From Novosphingobium sp. 18050 (GTDB taxonomy: Bacteria > Pseudomonadota > Alphaproteobacteria > Sphingomonadales > Sphingomonadaceae): a stretch of 64,000 bases of DNA. Position numbers and translations under genes: made by a program. The DNA is taken from positions 1-64,000 of the forward strand of contig NZ_CACSJO010000019.1 in assembly GCF_902706195.1 (NCBI RefSeq). The letters are read 5' to 3'. Each line of letters begins with the position of its first letter. Within the stretch, counting starts at the first letter, position 1. The notes below the pieces were generated by a model. It ran no database searches. It was not told where the DNA came from and saw only the letters and a program-made list of their open reading frames with translations. This document shows positions 7,126 to 14,671 of this stretch, piece by piece.

Positions 7126-7326
7126 ATGACCCTAAGAGATTACCTTGCCGAGGCTCAGCTGTCCTACGGCGCGTTCGCAAAGAAGATTGGCGTCAAGAAC
7201 GGTCGGACCGTTCATCGCTATGTCGAGGGTCAGCGTTACCCGCGCCCGAACTTGCTCGTCGCCATCGCTCGCGAGACCGACGGAAAGGTCCAGCCGAACG
7301 ACTTCCTCGCTTCGCACGGGGGCTGA
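7126..7326 (+). CDS. Cro-like HTH protein
   Basis: A 66-residue HTH protein (MTLRDYLAEAQLSYGAFAKK, then VHRYVEGQRYP) with no additional domain. It is divergent from the repressor and is the first rightward early gene, the position of Cro. It should compete for the TAGCC-N5-GGCTA operators and favour lytic growth. No Shine-Dalgarno sequence precedes the ATG, in line with a leaderless message from the promoter at 7091-7119. The frame extends upstream through the operators but that part is not a plausible protein. Confidence 0.82.
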   Translation: MTLRDYLAEAQLSYGAFAKKIGVKNGRTVHRYVEGQRYPRPNLLVAIARETDGKVQPNDFLASHGG

Positions 7327-7329
7327 ACG

Positions 7330-8364
7330 GTGGGGGCCATGGGACGACAGGCTGCGCAGCCTTCGGGTCGGCTCAGCGACGACGAGTTCCGTGAACTGGT
7401 CAACAAGGCTCGCGAGCGGCATTCGATCTCGGATATCATAGGGCGCCACACACAGCTGAAGAAGCGGGGCGGCGGAAGAGATGAGCAGGTAGGGCTCTGC
7501 CCGTTCCATAGCGAGCGCACGCCCAGCTTTGAGGTGAACGACACCAAGGGCACCTACCACTGCTGGGGCTGCGGAGCTGCGGGGGATGCGATCACCTTCC
7601 TGGTGAATTGTGAGGGCCTATCGTTCCGCGCGGCTGTCGAGACGCTGTCAGGCGATGCGTTTCCAGTGATCTCGGAGGAGGAGCGCACCAGGCGGAAGCG
7701 AGAGATCGAGCGCGCGTCAGCGTCGAGGATCGCGCTTGCTCGCACAATTTGGTCGCGTTCGATACGAGCGACGCTCGACACACCGGCCGGGGTTTATGCG
7801 CGGTCGCGTGGGATCACCATCGACCTGCCGCCTACCGTCCGCTTCGTAATGACGCCGCGATGGTATGATCCCGAAACCGGCGAGGCTGGGCGGGACATTC
7901 CCGCTATGGCCTGCGCTTTGCAGGATGTCACCGGCGCCGTTGTCGGTGTCCAATGCGTGTTCCTTGAGGATGGCGGCAGGCGCAAGTATTCGCGCCCGCG
8001 TCCTGATGGCTCAATCGGCAAGGCGAAATTGTCCTTCGGCCAGATCGTCGGTTCAGCGCTGCGGCTAGGCCCTGTCCGGCCGCACCTTATCAATTGCGAG
8101 GGGCCCGAGGATGGCCTCACCCTTGCCCAGCGCCTGCCCGACAAGTCCGTCTGGGTGACATGCGGGACGGCGATGCTGTCGCGTGTCGACTATCCCACCG
8201 AAGTTCGGTCTGTCTGCTTCGCTGGCGATAACAACGACGCGGGGCGGTTGGCCGTCACCCAAGCGCGCGATGCTGTTATCGCGAAGGGCCTGATCCCTTC
8301 CGAGGCCTTCCCGCCCGCCGACTTCAAGGATTGGAACGACGAACTGCGCGGGGTGCGCGCATGA
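7330..8364 (+). CDS. Phage DNA primase (CHC2 zinc finger + Toprim)
   Basis: A 344-residue primase. The CHC2 zinc ribbon is at about 57-81 (CPFH, then HCWGCG), which recognises priming sites. A Toprim domain lies in the C-terminal third, with its glutamate in NCEGPEDGLTLAQ and the acidic pair in AGDNNDAGR, the catalytic core of RNA primer synthesis. There is no helicase domain, so it needs a partner; the next gene is the natural candidate. Translation starts at a GTG (7330) or at the ATG three codons later. It sits 3 nt behind cro and overlaps the next gene by 4 nt. Confidence 0.88.
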   Translation: MGAMGRQAAQPSGRLSDDEFRELVNKARERHSISDIIGRHTQLKKRGGGRDEQVGLCPFHSERTPSFEVNDTKGTYHCWGCGAAGDAITFLVNCEGLSFRAAVETLSGDAFPVISEEERTRRKREIERASASRIALARTIWSRSIRATLDTPAGVYARSRGITIDLPPTVRFVMTPRWYDPETGEAGRDIPAMACALQDVTGAVVGVQCVFLEDGGRRKYSRPRPDGSIGKAKLSFGQIVGSALRLGPVRPHLINCEGPEDGLTLAQRLPDKSVWVTCGTAMLSRVDYPTEVRSVCFAGDNNDAGRLAVTQARDAVIAKGLIPSEAFPPADFKDWNDELRGVRA

Positions 8365-9890
8365 CAGTCGAGGCCAATTTTGCCGACTTCGACCCCCCCA
8401 GCACATTCGTGCCCGGCCAGCCGATCGAGTTTCGACCCTCGGTTGGAGACCCGGAAGATTATCCGCTGCACGCGCTGCCGCCGCGCCTGGCCGAATGCAT
8501 CCAGGGTCTGGTCGACATCGTGCAGATCCCGACTTCGATTGCCGCGCAGGCGGTGCTCGGCGCGTGCGCGATCGTAGCGCAGACGCGGATCGAGATCGAG
8601 ATGCCGACCGGCGAAGTGATCCCTTCGTCCCTGTTCCTTTTCACGGTGGCGGCAAGCGGAGACCGCAAATCTAGCTGCGACAAGCGTGCGCTCGCTCCGA
8701 TCTACCGCCGCGAAAAAGAAATGCGCGAAGGGTTTGACGCCCGGCAGCAGCAGTTCTCGGTGGAGAAGGCTGCCCACGATGCCGCCGTGAGCGCAGCGAA
8801 GCGCGGCACGAAGAACCGCTTCCAGATCCAGCAGGCGCTGGAGGACTGCGGCTCGCCGCCGGTGCCGCCGGCGCTGCCGATGCTGCTGGTCGAGGAACCC
8901 ACGATCGAAGGCATCGTGAAGCTGCTCGACGAAGCCTATCCCTCGATCGGGCTGTTTTCAGACGAGGGCGCCCAGTTCCTCGGCGGTTACAGCATGCAGG
9001 ACGAGCAGCAGGCGAAGACCGGCGCGATGCTGTCGCAGCTGTGGGACGGGAAGCCGATCAAGCGCGTGCGCGGGACCGACGTCACCAAAATTCTCGATGG
9101 CCGGCGCATGTCGCTCCACCTGATGGTCCAGCCCGGCGTGGCGATGAAGCTGTTCGGGAACAAGGCGCTTCGCGACCAAGGCATGATGAGCCGCATGCTC
9201 ATCACCTTCCCGAAGAGCCTCAAGGGGCAGCGGTTGTGGAAGGAGGCTTCGGAAAAGTCGCGCGACGACGTCGCGGCATACCAATCCAGGCTCACCAGCC
9301 TCCTCACGGGCGCTTTCTCCCGGATGGACCCTGAAACCCGCCAGCTAGAGTTCTCGACAGTCACGCTGCAGCCGGACGCCCGCAAACTCTGGATCGCCTT
9401 CAGCGACCACCTTGAAAAGCAGCAAGGCCCCGATGGCGCGCTGGCCGAGGTCAGTGACCTCGCTTCCAAAATGGCCCAGCACGCGCTCCGGCTCGCCGCT
9501 GTCATCTCCTATTTCCAAGGCGGTGAGCACGTTGTGCGCGACGGCATTTCGGTCGACGCGATGAACGCTGGGATAGCGCTAGGCCAGTATTACCTCTCCG
9601 AAGCAATCCGCCTGTTCAACGCCGGTTCGATCGACGACGATTCCGACAATGCCCAGGCGCTGGTCGAGTTCATCCGGAAGGAGAAGCTCGACCGCGTCGG
9701 CAAGCGCTGGCTGAGCCGCAACTGCCCCAAACCGATCCGCGCCGCCATCGTACTGAAGCGCGCCCTCGAACTGCTGGTCGAACAAGGCCACCTCGTCGCC
9801 ATCGGCGGCGGGGGCGACTTCAAGGCGCGCGGCGAGAAGCATTCGGAACGCACGGTCTACACAGTCATCTATCCGGACGACGCCCCATGA
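8361..9890 (+). CDS. DUF3987-family replication protein
   Basis: A 509-residue protein starting MTVEANFADFDPPSTFVPGQ, chosen for the ATGA overlap with the primase. It matches the DUF3987 layout: a P-loop-like VAASGDRKSS at about 95, a long helical insert, then GLFSDEGAQFLGGY and TKILDGRRMSLHLMVQP. Such proteins occur next to phage or plasmid primases and are thought to act in replication as helicase-like ATPases. ATPase activity is inferred, because the P-loop is not canonical. Confidence 0.78.
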   Translation: MTVEANFADFDPPSTFVPGQPIEFRPSVGDPEDYPLHALPPRLAECIQGLVDIVQIPTSIAAQAVLGACAIVAQTRIEIEMPTGEVIPSSLFLFTVAASGDRKSSCDKRALAPIYRREKEMREGFDARQQQFSVEKAAHDAAVSAAKRGTKNRFQIQQALEDCGSPPVPPALPMLLVEEPTIEGIVKLLDEAYPSIGLFSDEGAQFLGGYSMQDEQQAKTGAMLSQLWDGKPIKRVRGTDVTKILDGRRMSLHLMVQPGVAMKLFGNKALRDQGMMSRMLITFPKSLKGQRLWKEASEKSRDDVAAYQSRLTSLLTGAFSRMDPETRQLEFSTVTLQPDARKLWIAFSDHLEKQQGPDGALAEVSDLASKMAQHALRLAAVISYFQGGEHVVRDGISVDAMNAGIALGQYYLSEAIRLFNAGSIDDDSDNAQALVEFIRKEKLDRVGKRWLSRNCPKPIRAAIVLKRALELLVEQGHLVAIGGGGDFKARGEKHSERTVYTVIYPDDAP

Positions 9891-10360
9891 CTTTCGAACG
9901 ATTTGAGATCGGCCAATTCGATCAGACCCGTCTTGCCGAGCCCGCCTTCGCCATGCCTCAGGCTGCAGATCCCCGCATTCAGCAAGCGCATGCGGCCATC
10001 GATGCGCTTGAATGCCTCGCCACGCCACGAAGTATAAGTGACGGACAATGGTACGAGTTACTTAGAGATTTGCGTCATGTCGCAAGTAATTGGCTAGATA
10101 TCGCACTGGCTTGCGGATGGTCATTAATCGACCTGTTTGGCTCCCCTCCGAGCCTGCGGGGCCGGGTCGGGCTGATGGGCGTGGCCGTGCTGCTGAAAGG
10201 CCGCGAGATCGAAAGCGTCGACCGTGAGACGATCCTCATCGGCAATCGTCTGGGTGCTCCAAATGCCTTCCGCCGCCATTCGCCAGCCGCCTCCGAGCCC
10301 TTCGATATGCGCGGTTCTGCGCTGGTCTGGGATGTAATCACCAAGGAGCAAATCCGATGA
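9887..10360 (+). CDS. Phage replication-module protein of unknown function
   Basis: A 157-residue protein starting MTFERFEIGQFDQTRLAEPA, with a 4-nt overlap with the DUF3987 gene. The centre has WYELLRDLRHVASNWLDIAL and a GWSLIDLFG segment followed by a GLMGVAVLLKGREI stretch, a helical, mildly hydrophobic layout. It is likely part of the replication module by position. Family not recognised. Confidence 0.68.
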   Translation: MTFERFEIGQFDQTRLAEPAFAMPQAADPRIQQAHAAIDALECLATPRSISDGQWYELLRDLRHVASNWLDIALACGWSLIDLFGSPPSLRGRVGLMGVAVLLKGREIESVDRETILIGNRLGAPNAFRRHSPAASEPFDMRGSALVWDVITKEQIR

Positions 10361-10688
10361 CTGTCGCCGCTGTCGCAACTGTCGCACCGTCAGCGCAAAG
10401 TGGCGGATTTCTGCGGGTTTCAGGCAACTGTCGCGACAGTCGCGCGACAGTTGCTGCGACACTTCGTCAAATCTTCGAAAACGCCTGTAATCGCACAAAA
10501 AACGCGGCGGTCGGAAGCACCACCCAGAAACGGCAGATTTCTGCGGGTTTCGCTGGGTTTTTCGCCGCTCAGAGCACCACCCGACTCACCCCCCGATTTT
10601 GGGTGGCGGGAGGAGGGGGGGAAGAACCCCTTAAGGGGTTCTCCCCCGCCCACCGTCTCACCGCCTTGGGGCTGCCGAGGACACAATC
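10361..10688. repeat. Repeat- and palindrome-rich gap, possible phage replication origin
   Basis: About 330 bp without a convincing gene. It contains several copies of CTGTCGC/GCGACAG. Among them is a 12-bp inverted repeat GCAACTGTCGCG with a 7-nt spacer (10424-10454). A 20-bp direct repeat GGC(G/A)GATTTCTGCGGGTTTC occurs at 10402-10421 and 10532-10551, 130 bp apart and therefore in different reading frames. A perfect 20-bp palindrome AGAACCCCTTAAGGGGTTCT lies at 10623-10642, in a longer G-rich/C-rich partial stem. The ORF starting at 10357 (111 codons) crosses all of this and has repeat-driven composition, so I do not call it. Position right behind the primase genes suggests an origin or a regulatory site. 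Confidence 0.55.
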
Positions 10689-10970
10689 ATGAATTTGGAT
10701 TTCACAGAGAACCGACCAGCCGTCGGAACCGTCGTCATGCTCGACGACCAGTCGTTCCGTCTGACCGGCTTCGAACCATACGTTCGTCGGGATGGGTCAC
10801 CGTCCGAGCTGATGATCTGGGAAGCGGCCTGCGCCGAGTGCGGGACACCGATCAAGGTCAAGTCGCCGCTGAAGAACAACGGGCTCACACGCAGGTGCGT
10901 CGAGCACAGCAAGGCCGGGACGCGGGTCACGGGCGGGCGGCGAGTGACCGTGCGGGTGATCCCCGCATGA
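10689..10970 (+). CDS. Small phage protein with zinc-knuckle-like cysteines
   Basis: A 93-residue protein starting MNLDFTENRPAVGTVVMLDD; a CGAGGA ribosome-binding site lies upstream. A C-x2-C motif (ACAECGTPIKVK) and a third cysteine (TRRCVEH, followed by His) suggest a zinc ribbon. The first half looks like beta strands. Family not recognised. It overlaps the next gene by 4 nt. Confidence 0.65.
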   Translation: MNLDFTENRPAVGTVVMLDDQSFRLTGFEPYVRRDGSPSELMIWEAACAECGTPIKVKSPLKNNGLTRRCVEHSKAGTRVTGGRRVTVRVIPA

Positions 10971-11170
10971 CGATCCGATCCCCCCTCGGACGCTTCGCCA
11001 CGCTGGGCCACGAGCCGGACCCAGCTGCCGCCCGGCGCGCCGGTTACGCTGCCTGGCAGGAGCATGGCCTGATCCTCATCAACCCCGAATGGCTCAAAGG
11101 TTGGGCCGATCGCAAGCAGGCCGAACTGCTCGCCGAACAGCTGTACGGCAAACGGAAGGACGCAAAGTGA
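10967..11170 (+). CDS. Small phage protein, 67 aa
   Basis: It starts MTIRSPLGRFATLGHEPDPA at an ATG overlapping the upstream TGA. A helical middle (AARRAGYAAWQEHGLI) leads to a basic end (GKRKDAK). A longer frame from 10400 crosses the repeat region and is rejected. Function unknown; early rightward operon. Confidence 0.6.
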   Translation: MTIRSPLGRFATLGHEPDPAAARRAGYAAWQEHGLILINPEWLKGWADRKQAELLAEQLYGKRKDAK

Positions 11171-11394
11171 CTGACGATCAGAAGGGCGAACTCGCTGGCG
11201 TATTGGCGCATCGCGCGCTGATGGAACTTGGCGATCCGCTCGATGCGATGCTGATCCTGTTCCAGGCGGCCAGCGCCCTATGCATCACCCGGCTGTCGCC
11301 ACCTGCCTTCGCCGTTGATGCGTATGACGGCGCCACCGTCATCGCTCGCGATCGTCTGGTCGAGGTCATGGGCGCAACGCAGGTGAGGAACTGA
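11167..11394 (+). CDS. Small phage protein, 75 aa
   Basis: It is read from a GTG that overlaps the previous stop (GTGA). The protein VTDDQKGELAGVLAHRALME continues with a hydrophobic helix (LDAMLILFQAASALCITRL). It is probably soluble and helical. No family recognised. Confidence 0.55.
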   Translation: MTDDQKGELAGVLAHRALMELGDPLDAMLILFQAASALCITRLSPPAFAVDAYDGATVIARDRLVEVMGATQVRN

Positions 11395-11395
11395 C

Positions 11396-12172
11396 ATGGC
11401 GGTGGGAATTCCATTCGCAGAGGCGAACCTCATCCTCCGCGCGCCGACGCCTGAAGATGCCGCTGCGGGCACGGTCTATGACCTGCACGTCCATCGGTAT
11501 CGCGATCTCGACGGCAACCCGAACTGCATCAGCAAGTGGCAGTTCGCGCCCGATGAACTGGCGGGCATCGTCGCGAATGGTGGTGTCTTTTGGTTCCACG
11601 CCTGGGGCGCGACACATCCGCCTGTTGGCATCGAGGGGGCGAACCCGTTCGTGCGCGCCACCGTCGCCGGAGAAGGCGAAGACCTTGCTGCCCAGCAGGA
11701 CAAGCGGCGGCTGGCGCTGATCGAGCGGATCGGCGCTGCTGCGGACCTCATGGACGGCAAGCCGCTGGAGGGCGAGCTCGCCGACGTCGCCTATGATCTG
11801 CTTCGGCAGGCGGCGGCGCAGCTATCCAGCGACCGCCTGCGCGTCGCCACCGCGCCTACGCCAGCTGCCGAGGCAGACGAGCACCCGAACGCGCAGGACT
11901 ATCGTAACCGGGCCGAGCGCGCGGAGGCGGAATGCGCCGAGCTTCGCGCCGACAGGGCGCGGCTGGACTACCTCGACCGGTGCAACACGGCGCTCAATGC
12001 GCGTTACGGCACCGCCTATGGCTGGAAGCTAATCCAGAGCCACAACGTCAACCGCCTGATGATCGGTGACTTCGACGTGGACCTTCATGACAGCCAATCG
12101 CACGGCCTGCCGTCGTGTCGCGCCGCGATCGATGAGCGAATGCGTGAGAGTAAGAAAGTCGAGGAGCGCTAA
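11396..12172 (+). CDS. Phage protein with C-terminal coiled coil, 258 aa
   Basis: It starts MAVGIPFAEANLILRAPTPE one base after the previous stop. The first 80 residues are strand-rich with aromatic patches (GGVFWFHAWGATHP). About 160-200 is a charged coiled coil (RNRAERAEAECAELRADRAR). This arrangement is common in uncharacterised siphophage early genes. Function unknown. Confidence 0.65.
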   Translation: MAVGIPFAEANLILRAPTPEDAAAGTVYDLHVHRYRDLDGNPNCISKWQFAPDELAGIVANGGVFWFHAWGATHPPVGIEGANPFVRATVAGEGEDLAAQQDKRRLALIERIGAAADLMDGKPLEGELADVAYDLLRQAAAQLSSDRLRVATAPTPAAEADEHPNAQDYRNRAERAEAECAELRADRARLDYLDRCNTALNARYGTAYGWKLIQSHNVNRLMIGDFDVDLHDSQSHGLPSCRAAIDERMRESKKVEER

Positions 12173-12173
12173 A

Positions 12174-13049
12174 ATGTCCCAGAACCGCCGCATCAAGGCA
12201 CCGCGCGGCAAGGTGAAGGCGGCGCGCGCGAAGCTCGCGCGCACGGCCGAGGCGCAGACGGAACGGCCTACGCCGGAGCAGGAGGCGCGGGTCAAGTTCG
12301 AGCTGGGCCGCGTGGTGACCGAAAGCGGCTTGCCCTACGGTTTCGCTTATCGGCGCACGCCGCTGATCGAGACCATGGGCGCCAGTGGCGCGCTCAGCCC
12401 TGACGAGTTGAACGCGCTGCGGTTCTATCGGACTGCATTCGATCGGTCGGAGCGGTCCCCGGTTCGTTCGTGCCTGAATATCTCGTCGGGCGGGCGAGGT
12501 GTGAACGCTGCTTCCAGCGTCATCAACGCGACGCCGGGCATGATCGACGCGAAGCGCAAGCTGAAGCTGTGCGAGATGAGCCTCGGCCACACCCGGGATA
12601 CCCTCCGAGCTGTAGTGCTCGACGACAAGTCGTTCCGGCAGATCGCGATGGACCGCTACGGGTCGAGGGTGACCACTGATAAGCTGGGCCGCGAGAAGGT
12701 GGCGCCCCGCTCGGGACGGCACCGCGAGATCATCCGGCAGGAGTTCATCGCGGGCATGCGCATCCTCACCGACCGCATCCGCCATATGGTCACCACCGGC
12801 TCCATCGAGGAGGTATGGGTCGAGCCGCTCGACGACGGGACAGCGACAATCCGGCGCGGTATCGCGGCACCGGCAGGACGTTACCGCGTCTGGGGCGACA
12901 ACGTGTTGGTTGATCGCGTGATGGCCGACCTTCACGCGAAATATGGGCCTACGCTCAGCTTCCGGACCGCCGACGTAGCGGTTGCCTTGCTCAAGGGGGT
13001 TGAAGCCGGAAGGCTCCTGCATTTGGAGCCGGACGAGCTTGCCGCGTAA
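12174..13049 (+). CDS. Phage protein with HTH-like segment, possible late regulator
   Basis: A 291-residue protein starting MSQNRRIKAPRGKVKAARAK, chosen because GAGGAGCG precedes this ATG; the frame stays open further upstream inside the previous gene. The N terminus is very basic. A segment near 140 reads LRAVVLDDKSFRQIAMDRYG, an HTH-like pattern followed by a basic helix (HREIIRQEFIAGMRILTDR). It is the last long gene before the tRNA and packaging genes, the position of late-transcription activators (RinA/ArpU/Q type). That role is inference from position and the HTH-like stretch. Confidence 0.62.
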   Translation: MSQNRRIKAPRGKVKAARAKLARTAEAQTERPTPEQEARVKFELGRVVTESGLPYGFAYRRTPLIETMGASGALSPDELNALRFYRTAFDRSERSPVRSCLNISSGGRGVNAASSVINATPGMIDAKRKLKLCEMSLGHTRDTLRAVVLDDKSFRQIAMDRYGSRVTTDKLGREKVAPRSGRHREIIRQEFIAGMRILTDRIRHMVTTGSIEEVWVEPLDDGTATIRRGIAAPAGRYRVWGDNVLVDRVMADLHAKYGPTLSFRTADVAVALLKGVEAGRLLHLEPDELAA

Positions 13050-13145
13050 AACCCCGGGGAACAAATGCGGCACAGGCTTGACCCCTATGGCCTAGCGGCC
13101 AAGGTTAACCGTCCGTAGAGACAATAACGATTCACGAGGGTTCCG

Positions 13146-13418
13146 ATGGACGATTTAACGAAGATGGAAATTCAGAAGCTGCAGCAGCAGATCGAAGTCC
13201 TCAAGACGATGATCGAGGTCCAGAACATCAAAAACGCGGGCGTGAACGCGGTCCTGCAGAAGCTGATTGGTGTTGCTCCTGGGGCAGTTCATGTGGACGA
13301 CATCGAGAAGATGCTGACCACGAGCCAGGGCGCGGGCACGCACTACCGCGATGCGGGCCACCGGCGCTCTGACATCAATGATTTTCTCCGAGAAGTCGGC
13401 TTGATGCGTCTCGTCTAG
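13146..13418 (+). CDS. Small coiled-coil phage protein
   Basis: A 90-residue protein starting MDDLTKMEIQKLQQQIEVLK. Residues 5-40 form a coiled coil and the C-terminal part is polar with HYRDAGHRRSDINDF. A 96-bp gap separates it from the previous gene, so it may have its own promoter. Function unknown. Confidence 0.65.
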   Translation: MDDLTKMEIQKLQQQIEVLKTMIEVQNIKNAGVNAVLQKLIGVAPGAVHVDDIEKMLTTSQGAGTHYRDAGHRRSDINDFLREVGLMRLV

Positions 13419-13424
13419 GGTTCT

Positions 13425-13445
13425 CCCGCGTATAGCTTGCGCGGG
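13425..13445 (+). terminator. Hairpin after the early rightward genes
   Basis: CCCGCG and CGCGGG pair across a 9-nt loop immediately after the coiled-coil gene. No T tract follows, so it may attenuate transcription or mark the 3' end of the transcript. Confidence 0.35.
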
Positions 13446-13464
13446 GGCAACACAGATGCTACTT

Positions 13465-13479
13465 TAGCCAAAGTGGATA
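13465..13479. promoter_or_regulatory. Operator-like site upstream of the tRNA gene
   Basis: TAGCC-AAAGT-GGATA differs by one base from the TAGCC-N5-GGCTA phage operator. It lies 44 bp upstream of the tRNA gene. A strong hairpin (GCGCCCGA with TCGGGCGC, 13483-13514) sits between the two. The repressor may therefore also touch this locus; the single mismatch leaves room for chance. Confidence 0.4.
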
Positions 13480-13522
13480 CATGCGCCCGATAGCCGGAAA
13501 CGGTTGTCGGGCGCAGTCATTA

Positions 13523-13596
13523 GCGACCATCGTCCAACGGTAGGGCCTCAGCCTTCCAAGCTGATGATGCCGGTTCGAACCCGGCTGGTCGCTCCA
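13523..13596 (+). tRNA. tRNA-Gly (anticodon UCC)
   Basis: 74 nt that fold as a complete cloverleaf. The acceptor stem pairs GCGACCA with TGGTCGC. The D stem is GTCC/GGGC with a G:U pair and GG in the loop. The anticodon stem is TCAGC/GCTGA around CTTCCAA (anticodon TCC). The T stem is GCCGG/CCGGC around TTCGAAC. A T discriminator is followed by an encoded CCA. It reads GGA and GGG codons. It lies inside the prophage between early and packaging genes, not at a prophage end, so it is phage cargo rather than an attachment site. Confidence 0.93.
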
Positions 13597-13614
13597 GTCA
13601 TCAAGGACCCGCAC

Positions 13615-13890
13615 ATGAGCGACATCAAGTTCGTGATGAGCAAGGCGGATGGCCTCACGGTCGCGGACATGGAAACGGCCTATCAGATGATGGCTGAGGT
13701 CAAGCGCCTCCGGAAGCTGTACGACGCACCGGGGCACGCGCTGCCGGCCGTCGGTGGTTTCTCCGACCAAGCGATGATCGAGGCCGTGGCTCCCGCCTAC
13801 GGCCAGGAACTGATGCGCCGCATCAACGATCTGGTGGCGCAGCTGGTGCTTCTCGGTTTCGAGATTGTGCCTGAGACGGAGACGGCATGA
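13615..13890 (+). CDS. Small phage protein, 91 aa
   Basis: It starts MSDIKFVMSKADGLTVADME, 18 bases behind the tRNA; the longer frame runs through the tRNA gene and is rejected. It is a helical protein with a hydrophobic last third (MRRINDLVAQLVLLGFEIVP). No family recognised. It overlaps the next gene by 4 nt. Confidence 0.65.
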   Translation: MSDIKFVMSKADGLTVADMETAYQMMAEVKRLRKLYDAPGHALPAVGGFSDQAMIEAVAPAYGQELMRRINDLVAQLVLLGFEIVPETETA

Positions 13891-14159
13891 TGCCCGACAC
13901 GCCGCCCATCATCCCTGCCAAGGGTTCGGTTTATGATGAGGACTTCGACCCCGAGCTTGGCCGTCGCCTCATCATCTCGCTTGATGGCGTGGTGCAGGAC
14001 CAGGTCGTTGCCTACGATATCGAGGCCGGTGTCGTGACGAAGCACAAGGTGGACGCGCACGGCGAGGTTGTCGTCGATCGCGAGCGCGAAGAGATTGTGA
14101 AGGTCGACGTGCATGGCGCGGTGACCGTGACGCTGAAACCGGAGCCTGACTGTGGTTGA
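13887..14159 (+). CDS. Small beta-rich phage protein
   Basis: It starts MMPDTPPIIPAKGSVYDEDF. The sequence alternates in short strands (RRLIISLDGVVQDQVVAYDI, then AHGEVVVDREREEIVKVDVH). It has a single C-terminal cysteine. Function unknown; chained by ATGA to the previous gene. Confidence 0.6.
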   Translation: MMPDTPPIIPAKGSVYDEDFDPELGRRLIISLDGVVQDQVVAYDIEAGVVTKHKVDAHGEVVVDREREEIVKVDVHGAVTVTLKPEPDCG

Positions 14160-14343
14160 GGCTATGGTGATCGCCCAGGCCGCTGCTGCGCATGTCGAGC
14201 TGGCCAAGGCGAAGTCGTTGCGGGCGCGGCTCGATAGCCACGGCCACCGCATGTCTTCGGATGCAAAAGAGATCCTTTGGGCCATGGTGTTTGCGCACGA
14301 GGACGCGGCCAAGGAAATGGTTGAGGCCGCCTCGCGTGGCTGA
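14152..14343 (+). CDS. Small helical phage protein, 63 aa
   Basis: It is read from a GTG that overlaps the previous gene by 8 nt (VVEAMVIAQAAAAHVELAKA). It is an Ala-rich single-domain helical protein with several His residues. The reading frame is conserved in compact spacing between neighbours, which is the main support. Function unknown. Confidence 0.5.
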   Translation: MVEAMVIAQAAAAHVELAKAKSLRARLDSHGHRMSSDAKEILWAMVFAHEDAAKEMVEAASRG

Positions 14344-14671
14344 GCCCAGCTGGCGCAGTGACAAGCGCAAGACTGCAGAGCGTGGCTATGGTGGCAAGTG
14401 GCAGAAGGCTCGTGAGACGTTCATCGCCGCCAACCCGCTGTGCGTGCGGTGTGACGACAAGGGGCTGACCACCGTCGCCACCGTCGTCAACCACCGTGTC
14501 CCGCACAAGGGTGACCTGAAGTTGTTCTGGGACCGCAAGAACTGGGAGGCGGTCTGCAAGCCCTGTCATGATGGCGAGATCCAGCGGGAAGAGCGAACGG
14601 GCATCGTTCGCGGCACTGGTCGCGACGGTAGGCCGCTCGATCCTTCCCATCCCTGGAATAGGAGTTCGTAA
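14336..14671 (+). CDS. HNH endonuclease of the packaging module
   Basis: A 111-residue protein read from a GTG (VAEPSWRSDKRKTAERGYGG) overlapping the previous gene by 8 nt. The HNH fold is visible: CVRCDD zinc pair, NHRVPHKGD with the catalytic His, NWEAVCKPCHD with Asn and the second zinc pair. In cos- and HK97-type phages an HNH protein is encoded just before the terminase and works with it in DNA cleavage at packaging. The Arg/Lys-rich flanks fit DNA binding. The start codon is uncertain. Confidence 0.87.
   Translation: MAEPSWRSDKRKTAERGYGGKWQKARETFIAANPLCVRCDDKGLTTVATVVNHRVPHKGDLKLFWDRKNWEAVCKPCHDGEIQREERTGIVRGTGRDGRPLDPSHPWNRSS

Noticed and set aside
10357..10692. A 111-codon ORF after the DUF3987 module
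   Set aside because: It starts with an ATGA overlap, which is tempting, but it runs through repeats and palindromes that determine its composition, so I treat the stretch as non-coding.
10400..11170. A 256-codon ORF ending with a real small gene
   Set aside because: Only the last 67 codons (from ATG 10967) are supported; the rest crosses the repeat region and another gene.
12048..13073. A 341-codon minus-strand frame opposite the possible late regulator
   Set aside because: Arg/His-rich antisense shadow; the plus-strand frame has a ribosome-binding site and fits the operon.
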